From positions 1 to 34,050 of the forward strand of contig QMYR01000004.1 in assembly GCA_003662765.1 (NCBI GenBank): a stretch of 34,050 nucleotides of DNA, in the 5' to 3' direction. The notes beneath the pieces were generated by a model. It saw only the letters and a program-made list of their open reading frames with translations, was not told the DNA's origin and did no database searches. The translations under genes and the position numbers were made by a program. How positions within the stretch are numbered: the first letter of the stretch is position 1; each line of letters starts with the position of its first letter. This document shows, one piece after another, positions 26,839-34,050 of the stretch. This stretch comes from Candidatus Thorarchaeota archaeon (GTDB lineage Archaea > Asgardarchaeota > Thorarchaeia > Thorarchaeales > Thorarchaeaceae).

Positions 26839-28053
26839 TCATCGCACGAGTGAGATTGCGTCACGTGGTCGCTTTCTGAGCATTCTAAGAGTGAGCTTTC
26901 TCTTCACAGTGCCCATTGGAAGGAGCCCGCCAATGGATGCAGCGATCAGATATGATGCATACGAATCGTCGCGGAAGAAGCGGCACAAAGTCTCCATGTT
27001 CTTGGTGCTCTTGTAGAACATCTTTGCCATCGAGTCCGAAACCTTGAGATCCTTGAGAATGTTCTTCTTGCACAGTTCGACATATCGTTGGAGGCCTCTT
27101 GTGTCATTCTTCTCTACTGCCCTCGTGAGGGCCTCCGCAGCTGCAATCCCCGATCTGATCGCATACGGAATCCCCTCCCCCGTGAACGAGTCGACAAACC
27201 CTGCTGCATCGCCAACCAGAAGGGTCCGGCCCCTCATGAGGGTGGGGCTTGGTCTGACGGGAAACCGTGCCGCAGAGTCCGACACTATCTTGGGCTCAAT
27301 CTGATGCTCGTCTGCGAAACGCTCGTACCATCTCTGGTATGCCGCACGAATGTTCTTGGCTTTGTCTTGGCGACAACAGATGCCAAGACTCAGATGCATC
27401 TTCTTGGGGAAGCACCATGTGTAGCCGTGGGGCACGTCGCCAAAGTAAAGGAAGAAGATGTCTGCGTCGTAGCCGGTAGGATCTCTGCAGATCTCGTGTA
27501 CCTTTTCGGCTCCGACCTCTGCCTCAATCTCAATGGCGACCATTGCCGAGTCGCTGCTCCACCTCTCATAGAACCCCAACTGCTTCGCGACTATGCTGTT
27601 GATGCCATCTGCTCCCACAAGGAATCGGCCTCGAATCTCCCGCCCATCCTCGGTCTTGACCGTCACACCGGCCGAGTCCTGCGACACTTCGACAACCTTA
27701 CATTGCTCTTGGACTACTGCCCCGGCCTCCTCTGCCTTCTTCAGTAACAGATGATCGAAGTCTTCGCGCATGATCGTGTGCCCCGGCTTTGATCTGTCCT
27801 CGGGAATACAATCCACTCGAATTCCTGATGGAGATACTATTGCAAGACCAGAGATCTTTCGTTGAATCACACCCGATATATCGAAATCGAGAGCCGCGCT
27901 GACCTCGTTTCTAATCGCACCTGCACAGGGCTTCTGCCTAGGAAATACAGCCTTGTCCAGTAGTGTGACACTGATTCCGGCCTGAGCCAGTCGCCGTGCA
28001 GCAGTCGAGCCACTTGGGCCTCCACCAACTATTATCACGTCCGTGTCCGTCAA
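26839..28053 (-). CDS. Geranylgeranyl reductase family FAD-dependent oxidoreductase (second paralog)
   Basis: DVIIVGGGPSGSTAARRLAQAG, FPRQKPCAGAI, LLVGDAAGFVDSFTGEGIPYAIRSG; TTG start at 28053 proposed. Confidence 0.9.
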   Translation of the reverse strand: MTDTDVIIVGGGPSGSTAARRLAQAGISVTLLDKAVFPRQKPCAGAIRNEVSAALDFDISGVIQRKISGLAIVSPSGIRVDCIPEDRSKPGHTIMREDFDHLLLKKAEEAGAVVQEQCKVVEVSQDSAGVTVKTEDGREIRGRFLVGADGINSIVAKQLGFYERWSSDSAMVAIEIEAEVGAEKVHEICRDPTGYDADIFFLYFGDVPHGYTWCFPKKMHLSLGICCRQDKAKNIRAAYQRWYERFADEHQIEPKIVSDSAARFPVRPSPTLMRGRTLLVGDAAGFVDSFTGEGIPYAIRSGIAAAEALTRAVEKNDTRGLQRYVELCKKNILKDLKVSDSMAKMFYKSTKNMETLCRFFRDDSYASYLIAASIGGLLPMGTVKRKLTLRMLRKRPRDAISLVR

Positions 28054-28152
28054 CTTTCCTCTCCACGAGAGTGAATGGCATTGTGTGATAAATATCGTCT
28101 GCCGTGGGAAGGCACGCACACACAAACGTTGTCGAGGCACAGGTCGTTCGTT

Positions 28153-29127
28153 CTAACGCTTGTAGTATGGAGATGCCGCTAGCAGTCTGCGCCGGATATA
28201 CCACCTCACCAGTGGCATGACTCTTCTTCGCCAGCCAAGCTCCTTGCGCAAGTCGTCGAGGTAGTCGTCTAGTGTCCTCGTCTGAAAGTGGAGGAGCGTC
28301 TCTGCCTCAGAGGTGTCCATGAAGTCGGTGTGATAGTAATCTTCGTCCGATTTCGGCACTATGAATGCGGAGTCTGGAAGCATCCCAATGCCAAGCGTTT
28401 CGAGAGTTCTCTTCATGAACTCGCGGTAGGTCATCCTGCAGCGTTCGCCACCAGCTATGAGTAGTATCTTTCCGACCGTGTCTGCAGAGAGGGCATTTGT
28501 GATTGCTAGCCCCACATCTTTAGGGTGCACGAACTCGATGCGCTGCTCACGTGGAATATGGAACATCTCGCCACTCATTGATTGTCCTAACCACTCAAGA
28601 TCAACAGATATCCCCGCCCCTAGGCGAAGAACAGTCCAGGGCAGACTACTCTCTCTCATTCTTTTCTCTGCCTCAATCTTGCTCTTCGGATACGCATCAA
28701 TGGCAACCTGCGGGTCACTGGCTGTCTTGGGCGGCCCTCGGCCTGTAGAGTGGCCATACGTGGCAATCGAGCTCGTGTAGATGAACTTTGACAGACTCCC
28801 CATTTCCTCTGCAACGCTGACAATATTGTCGGTTCCTCCAAAGTTCACCTCCCATGTCAGGTCAGGATTCTGTTCCGACATCGGAGGCAGTATTGCGGCC
28901 ATGTGGACGATATAGTCGATGTCACGCACTGCTCTCCGAACGTCATCTTCTGAACGAATGTCGCCCCATATGATCTCGACTGTATACCGCCTGGCAATCT
29001 TGTGGGCAGTCTTCTCGTTTCTCTTTGTTTGGAGGTCGAAACATCTGACCTGATAGCCTCTCTCGGTCAACTGGGGAATTGTGTTTGATCCTATGTTGCC
29101 GAATGCACCGGTGACTAGTACTCTCAT
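28153..29127 (-). CDS. NAD-dependent epimerase/dehydratase (extended SDR)
   Basis: MRVLVTGAFGNIGSNTIPQL (GxxGxxG), YTSSIATYGHS, YPKSKIEAE. Confidence 0.9.
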   Translation of the reverse strand: MRVLVTGAFGNIGSNTIPQLTERGYQVRCFDLQTKRNEKTAHKIARRYTVEIIWGDIRSEDDVRRAVRDIDYIVHMAAILPPMSEQNPDLTWEVNFGGTDNIVSVAEEMGSLSKFIYTSSIATYGHSTGRGPPKTASDPQVAIDAYPKSKIEAEKRMRESSLPWTVLRLGAGISVDLEWLGQSMSGEMFHIPREQRIEFVHPKDVGLAITNALSADTVGKILLIAGGERCRMTYREFMKRTLETLGIGMLPDSAFIVPKSDEDYYHTDFMDTSEAETLLHFQTRTLDDYLDDLRKELGWRRRVMPLVRWYIRRRLLAASPYYKR

Positions 29128-29155
29128 GGCAGGCACTGCCAGGCACACCGTCATA

Positions 29156-29177
29156 AATATTTCAACGACGAAATATT
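29156..29177. promoter_or_regulatory. Perfect palindrome AATATTTC-N6-GAAATATT, candidate MarR operator
   Basis: 8-bp arms, overlaps TATA-like AAATATTTAT of the minus-strand epimerase promoter about 28 nt from its ATG. Confidence 0.65.
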
Positions 29178-29271
29178 CGAGCATGAAAGGAGAGGAGATG
29201 TTATTTGGAGAACAGTCTCACCACAAGTGGCATCTTTTCGAGTGGATGATAGAGCGACGTGAGGACCAACG

Positions 29272-29703
29272 ATGGATCACGAGCGTGAGGAGCTGCTGTA
29301 CGACTTCGTAGAGACACTTAGGCGATTAAGTCGAATGAAGTCCTTCTTTGCAAGCGAAGACCTCTCGTTGGAAGAGTTCATGGTCTTGGACCTAATCCTA
29401 GAGTCTGATGGCTGCAGTATGAAGGACATAGTCAATGGCCTCACAATTGCGGCGAGTACTGCCACTGGGGTGGTTGACCGGCTTGTGAGTCGCGGCCTCG
29501 TCGAACGGCATCATTCTGAGAGGGACCGGCGGAAAGTCATAATCGAGCTGACCCGGGCTGGACGGCAGGCTCATGAGAAGTTTAGAAGCGAGGCCTTAGC
29601 ATCCGTGGAGGACTCTGTCCGGCATCTGAGTGATGATGACATAAGATTCCTCATCAGAATCATGAAGAAGGTCATTGAACACTCGCTGAATGGCCGCAAG
29701 TGA
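29272..29703 (+). CDS. MarR family transcriptional regulator
   Basis: VLDLILESDGCSMKDIVNGLTIAASTATGVVDRLVSRGLVERHHSERDRRKVIIELTRAG. Confidence 0.93.
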   Translation: MDHEREELLYDFVETLRRLSRMKSFFASEDLSLEEFMVLDLILESDGCSMKDIVNGLTIAASTATGVVDRLVSRGLVERHHSERDRRKVIIELTRAGRQAHEKFRSEALASVEDSVRHLSDDDIRFLIRIMKKVIEHSLNGRK

Positions 29704-29705
29704 AC

Positions 29706-31385
29706 TCATGCCGCAGGCACGTTACTCACATCTTGTTCGTGACCTGTGGGCCCTTTCCATCTCCTGATATCGACATGGAATTTTACTCTGAGAATCACAA
29801 TTGCCACTACAATCGTGAGCGTTAGAGCGACTCCCACGACTATTGTGATTGCATCATAACGAATCATTTCCTCCGCAGGAACGACCGAACTGCTGGCGTT
29901 GTAGCCCCATCGATACTCCCATGAATCAGGCATGCCATCATTGTCCGTGTCGGCACATACTTGGTCGGTTCCAAGTGCCCCCTCCAGACAATCTGGCAGA
30001 CCATCGAAATCCGAGTCGATATCGCCAACAGCGAACGTGTTATGAAAGTCCGAGGCACCACCACGAGGCTGCCAGCACACGACATGGCCAGTTTCCTTTG
30101 GTGATATCGCATAGATGTTGGCACCCGGAAAGCACGGCACTATCACGTCCAGCCGACCGTCCTCGTTGACGTTTCCGACGGCCGGGGCGTACTGACCATA
30201 GATGTTCATGTCCGTGATCATATGGACCCACTGAACAGAGGCGTCCTCTCCATTGAGGCACATGACTCCGCTAGTGAGGGTGGATATGGCCACCTCCATT
30301 CCTCTGTCGTCATCGAGGTCGGCGGCTAGGACATGATAGACAAAACCAAATGATGAATACACATCAAACGTCCATAGCAGAGAACCATCCAGTCCGTTGA
30401 CGGCTCGGACGTACATGAAGTCAATCGTGAACACAATGTCAAGTTGGCCATCACCGTTCACATCTGCAACGGCAGGAGGTACCGAGGGGTTGATGTGATT
30501 TCCTCCGCGCGGGATCACCCAATGCTTTGAACCATCATCGCCGTTCAGCTCTACCACTGTTGTCCGTGATGTCACTATCACCTCTTGCGTCCCGTCGCGG
30601 TCCACGTCCGCGATCACAGGCATGGATAAGGTGCTATCATTCTCATCAGCGTCCCATACTACTTGCCAGACAACTGTGCCATCCACGGAATTCAAGACCG
30701 ACACGTATCGGGTCCAGTTCTCCCAACTGGTCACCACAATCTCTCTTCGGTCGTCCCCATCGAGATCCGCGACAGCCGCTGGTCGTTCAATGGTGTTTCC
30801 AACGACCGAAGACCACACAACGTCCCCATTCGTCCCGGACAGGAGATACACGGTACCATTCGCTGTGGGAAGCACGATGCTCGGCTCGTCACCCGACTTG
30901 AGTTCGGCCACACTTGGTGCCAAGCTTGGCTCCATCTCCGTGGCCAGAGTATGCATCCACATCACGGTTCCGTTTCCGAAGAGGGCGACAACACCAATTC
31001 CATCGAGTCCCATGACCATCTCTGGGGTCCCATCCTTGTTGAGATCACCCAATGCTATGTCAGTTGGAAACGCTGTTGCAAACTCCCTCGACCACTCCAC
31101 GACACCTGTGGGCCCGTCCCGAACAGTGATTCGCGAAAGATCTGAGGTGGCCTGTGACTCGGAGCAGATTACCTCTGGCCTATCGTCACCATCTACATCT
31201 TCAATCACGGCGGTATAGCAGAAACTGTCATTGATGACATTCTTGACACGCCAGAGATACTCGGGGGGATTTATGATTCTGCGGTTCCACGTTGCCGGCC
31301 GTCCAGCCATGCTGACATAGACGCTCACTCCTAGTAGGACAAGGAGAACAATGACTATGGCCTCTCTCCGCCTCAATGCACACAA
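29706..31385 (-). CDS. Membrane-anchored FG-GAP/VCBS or PQQ-like beta-propeller surface protein
   Basis: Repeated DxDxDGxxE units (DVDGDDRPEVI, DLNKDGTPEMV, DVDRDGTQEVI, DVNGDGQLDIV), Ca-binding DTDNDGMPDSWEY, N- and C-terminal TMs. Confidence 0.85.
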   Translation of the reverse strand: MCALRRREAIVIVLLVLLGVSVYVSMAGRPATWNRRIINPPEYLWRVKNVINDSFCYTAVIEDVDGDDRPEVICSESQATSDLSRITVRDGPTGVVEWSREFATAFPTDIALGDLNKDGTPEMVMGLDGIGVVALFGNGTVMWMHTLATEMEPSLAPSVAELKSGDEPSIVLPTANGTVYLLSGTNGDVVWSSVVGNTIERPAAVADLDGDDRREIVVTSWENWTRYVSVLNSVDGTVVWQVVWDADENDSTLSMPVIADVDRDGTQEVIVTSRTTVVELNGDDGSKHWVIPRGGNHINPSVPPAVADVNGDGQLDIVFTIDFMYVRAVNGLDGSLLWTFDVYSSFGFVYHVLAADLDDDRGMEVAISTLTSGVMCLNGEDASVQWVHMITDMNIYGQYAPAVGNVNEDGRLDVIVPCFPGANIYAISPKETGHVVCWQPRGGASDFHNTFAVGDIDSDFDGLPDCLEGALGTDQVCADTDNDGMPDSWEYRWGYNASSSVVPAEEMIRYDAITIVVGVALTLTIVVAIVILRVKFHVDIRRWKGPTGHEQDVSNVPAA

Positions 31386-31468
31386 CCTCTCAGTACAGAA
31401 CTCTCAAGTCACTGGCCTTGAGCCTGGTCACCCGGCTGGGTGCAGCCCAAATAGGTATTTAGAAGAAA

Positions 31469-32584
31469 TCAACTACGTCCGAGAACCGCGTCCAGCACAT
31501 CGTCTATCATGAATCTCCTGTCGGTGCGCCACTTGTGTGCATCCTCGTCGAGTGTCTCTGGCCAGATGTAGTAGATAAGACTGTGAGAATAGTCGACCAA
31601 GAATACCGACATCTCATTGAGCTGCGAGTACAGGCTGGCCAGAAGAGGGGATAGATGTGTGGGCTGAAGCCTCAAGAACCAGAAGATCTCGTCCTCGGAC
31701 ACTCGCATTGTCGACTCGAATGGGATTGGACGATTTTGAAGACGTGCCCTGAGCCTGTGTAGCGTGTCCCGTTCTCCCCTCCCAAAGATAATCACGTTGC
31801 TATATATGTCAAAGGCACTGGGATCGAAAGTGACTCGGTACCCCTCTATGCACTGTTCTCTGAGCATCTTGAACCGACGGCTGAAGGTCTGGGGCGTAAA
31901 CTTGATGCCCGCCTTTGCCAGCGCCCTGATTATCTCTATGTTCTTCCTTCTTGCCCCCTTCATGAGTTCGTACAGTATGCTCAGGTCTCTTCGTGTCAGC
32001 CACTGCAGAGCCCCACCAGCGGGACCGTTTCTCCCCTGTGACTTGATTCGTCCTACAGGTTTCTTGAACCACCTGTCCCAGCTGAAGTTCCAGCTCAGAG
32101 TCTTCGGGTCCCACCCATCGATTCTCAGTGAGGTATAGACTGTGGGTTCGTTTGCGGTGGTGAGGAACCGATACCGGTTCACCACACCCTCCCTCTTGAG
32201 AGTACGGACCAGTTCTCTTATTCGGGAGGAGGTCTTCATTGGTGTTCTGAATTGCATGAATACACCATTCATGGCGCCATAGCAGCGGCACCTGTAGGCA
32301 GTATATGGATGGTACTTAGCAACCCGCTCAAGCGTTTCTATCCCATCAAGGTTGTGAGTTTCCAAGAGCACATCTACCGACTCGAGCCCCATGTTGCGAC
32401 AATCAAGCAATGGGTTCACAACGAAGTATCTCTTGCCGTCAAGTCCGTCCTGCAGGAGTTTCAACCGCTTTGTGGCAGTGGGTTTCGATATACCCGCCCG
32501 TCTTGCGAGCTCCTCGACGGTTCCGAATGGGTTCTCTTGTATCGCTATGAGCAGCGAGAGATACTGTCCCGTCAGACTTGCCAG
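31469..32584 (-). CDS. Lrp/AsnC-like winged-helix regulator (start unresolved)
   Basis: Frame continues upstream of the listed ORF: LTGQYLSLLIAIQENPFGTVEELARRAGISKPTATKRLKLLQDGLDGKRYF (HTH). No ATG/GTG/TTG between upstream TGA and this HTH. Confidence 0.6.
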   Translation of the reverse strand: MASLTGQYLSLLIAIQENPFGTVEELARRAGISKPTATKRLKLLQDGLDGKRYFVVNPLLDCRNMGLESVDVLLETHNLDGIETLERVAKYHPYTAYRCRCYGAMNGVFMQFRTPMKTSSRIRELVRTLKREGVVNRYRFLTTANEPTVYTSLRIDGWDPKTLSWNFSWDRWFKKPVGRIKSQGRNGPAGGALQWLTRRDLSILYELMKGARRKNIEIIRALAKAGIKFTPQTFSRRFKMLREQCIEGYRVTFDPSAFDIYSNVIIFGRGERDTLHRLRARLQNRPIPFESTMRVSEDEIFWFLRLQPTHLSPLLASLYSQLNEMSVFLVDYSHSLIYYIWPETLDEDAHKWRTDRRFMIDDVLDAVLGRS

Positions 32585-32620
32585 AGTCCCACCCCCTCTC
32601 TCCCTCTGGAGCGAAGGCCC

Positions 32621-33121
32621 TCACCCTGAGGCCGTGACGGACAGAATCGAAACAAGAGGCGGCCCTGGGTTGCCGTCGGTCGGAGGATCAAATGTCACGT
32701 CGTCGTGCGTTGCCAATGTGAAGTGATAGTATGGTATCTCGGCGTATACGATGAACCTGTACCATCCGCTCTCAGTCACCATGTTGTACCAAGCTAGGTC
32801 AACACTTAGAGAAGAGTATCTGCCAATGACTGTGAGTCTGACGTAATAGACATCACCGGATGGCAGTACAAGAAAGCAGTAGATGTATGTCAACTGGAAG
32901 TCCAAGGTACTATCATAGACGTTGATCGTGAAACTCGTGTGAATGTCGTCGCAGTCGCAGTCACCGTCCAAGTCTGCGTATCCTGCACCTGTGACATTCA
33001 CCTCCACAATTGACGGGTTATCTGCAGCTGGGGTTCCCACCACCGTGGCCCTTGCCGGCGTGACCATTAGGAACGCAATCATGGCAAGAGTCAGGATAGC
33101 GATTCGCAGAGCTCTCTTCAT
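32621..33121 (-). CDS. Small secreted protein with Asp/Cys-rich Ca-binding-like loop
   Basis: Signal peptide MKRALRIAILTLAMIAFLMVTPARA; DLDGDCDCDDIH. Confidence 0.65.
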   Translation of the reverse strand: MKRALRIAILTLAMIAFLMVTPARATVVGTPAADNPSIVEVNVTGAGYADLDGDCDCDDIHTSFTINVYDSTLDFQLTYIYCFLVLPSGDVYYVRLTVIGRYSSLSVDLAWYNMVTESGWYRFIVYAEIPYYHFTLATHDDVTFDPPTDGNPGPPLVSILSVTASG

Positions 33122-33253
33122 GTCAATCGCACTCCTGCACCGTTAGTGAAACGCCCTTATTATTTGTATTGACTTTTCTCCCAAGAGGCCCCCTGGGCAA
33201 AATGACAATCCTATTATACTATTCTTGCCAAACGTAGCATCACCGGTGATTCT

Positions 33254-33481
33254 ATGCAGAGGATGCGTCGGGGCCGGATTCTATTGGATGGTGATGTCAC
33301 CATTCCCTCCGTCTACGTAGGGCCAGATGGCACCCGAAATGACGAAGACTCACCGGAAGAGAAGATTACTCGCGAGCAAGTAAGCGCTTACAAATCACAG
33401 AAACGGCAGGCTCGCCCTAGGCGTTATGGTCGCCGTCCCAATGAGCCCTCGAAGAAACAAGAGTTGTATTATCCAGCGTAA
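33254..33481 (+). CDS. Small basic hypothetical protein
   Basis: 75 aa open frame with ATG, charged composition, no overlap with other genes. Confidence 0.4.
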   Translation: MQRMRRGRILLDGDVTIPSVYVGPDGTRNDEDSPEEKITREQVSAYKSQKRQARPRRYGRRPNEPSKKQELYYPA

Positions 33482-33568
33482 TGGTCGACTGGTGTCACAC
33501 TCTGGAACGGTAGAGTGATTTCGCCTAGGTACAAGAGAGGAGCGACGGCACTGTGGCCGTCAAAGACT

Positions 33569-34050
33569 CTACTCTCGGTTCTCTGAAACAACTCTCCTGA
33601 GGAGATCTCTGATCTCCCTGAGCACCGTCAGGATTTCATCTTCAAGCGAGTCGTCAATCCTAGGAACCGGCTCTTCTCTGCTGACAACCTCGGTCCCTGT
33701 GACATAGGATCCCCTCAGTCTTCGGAGTTCTTGCAGGATGAAGTTTCTCAGCTCTTCATAGAAGACAATTCCCTCGAGCTTCTCCTCGGGCCCCATCTGA
33801 GAGGTTCCCGAACAACCTGCAGTTTCAATCTCGACATTTCCGATTCCCAGTAACCTGTCAAACGGTCCCGCGCGGCTCGAGATGTTTGTGATGGTTCTGA
33901 AGGGAACGTGCTTACGTGTGACATTGATTGTCCCCTTCTTGACATAGACCTCTGGCATCGCTTGCCCAGACTCCGAGATGACCGAGTACTCGATGAATCT
34001 CACGTACAGCGGTATCAACACGGCAGCTGGCACCACCCAGAATGCCGTTA
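33569..34050 (-). CDS. bPH2/DUF304-like PH-domain membrane protein (N-terminus beyond window)
   Basis: VYVKKGTINVTRKHVPFRTITNISSRAGPFDRLLGIGNVEIETAG; hydrophobic N-terminal part runs to the window edge. Confidence 0.7.
   Translation of the reverse strand, partial: TAFWVVPAAVLIPLYVRFIEYSVISESGQAMPEVYVKKGTINVTRKHVPFRTITNISSRAGPFDRLLGIGNVEIETAGCSGTSQMGPEEKLEGIVFYEELRNFILQELRRLRGSYVTGTEVVSREEPVPRIDDSLEDEILTVLREIRDLLRRVVSENRE

Noticed and set aside
30527-31218. Long plus-strand ORFs antisense to the FG-GAP protein
   Set aside because: Low-complexity Ser/Pro/Arg composition typical of antisense frames opposite repetitive Asp/Gly coding sequence.
1-34050. CRISPR array or cas genes
   Set aside because: No regularly spaced direct repeats and no Cas proteins seen; TnpB-like fragments are IS200/IS605-type.
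1-34050. tRNA genes
   Set aside because: No convincing T-loop (GGTTCRANYCC) with matching acceptor stem noticed; tRNAscan-SE would be decisive.

Overview
This is a 34 kb archaeal chromosomal segment. Gene content (two geranylgeranyl reductases, archaeal TATA boxes with near-leaderless genes, an archaeal-type 23S rRNA) fits an archaeon, possibly Asgard/Thorarchaeota-like; the lineage is inference only. The left part (1-8.3 kb) is mostly housekeeping: MutY/Mig-type glycosylase, nucleoside phosphorylase, GNAT, geranylgeranyl reductase, QC-like M28 peptidase, a seven-repeat WD40 protein, a TnpB-like protein that ends before the RuvC domain, a degenerate MNT-HEPN fusion, and a bacterial-type RNase PH. 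A solitary 23S rRNA (~8.88-11.97 kb) follows. Its flanks form a textbook bulge-helix-bulge processing stem, and it has its own promoter and a hairpin-rich leader. From 12 to 26.5 kb lies an accessory island: a membrane-anchored caspase-like (clan CD) protein with two membrane-protein neighbours, an Nmad3-like protein, a TumA/TumE-type toxin-antitoxin pair plus a decayed second copy, a divergent AbiEi/AbiEii-type pair with an operator-like repeat array over the promoter, a doubly nonsense-disrupted VapBC, an LRR protein, an AT-rich radical SAM/SPASM gene, and inverted TnpB 3'-end scars. The right part has a GGR/epimerase operon divergent from a MarR regulator with a perfect palindrome over the promoter, an FG-GAP/PQQ-like secreted protein, an HTH regulator lacking a canonical start, and a PH-domain-like protein. 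All assignments come from reading motifs by eye; no database search was run.
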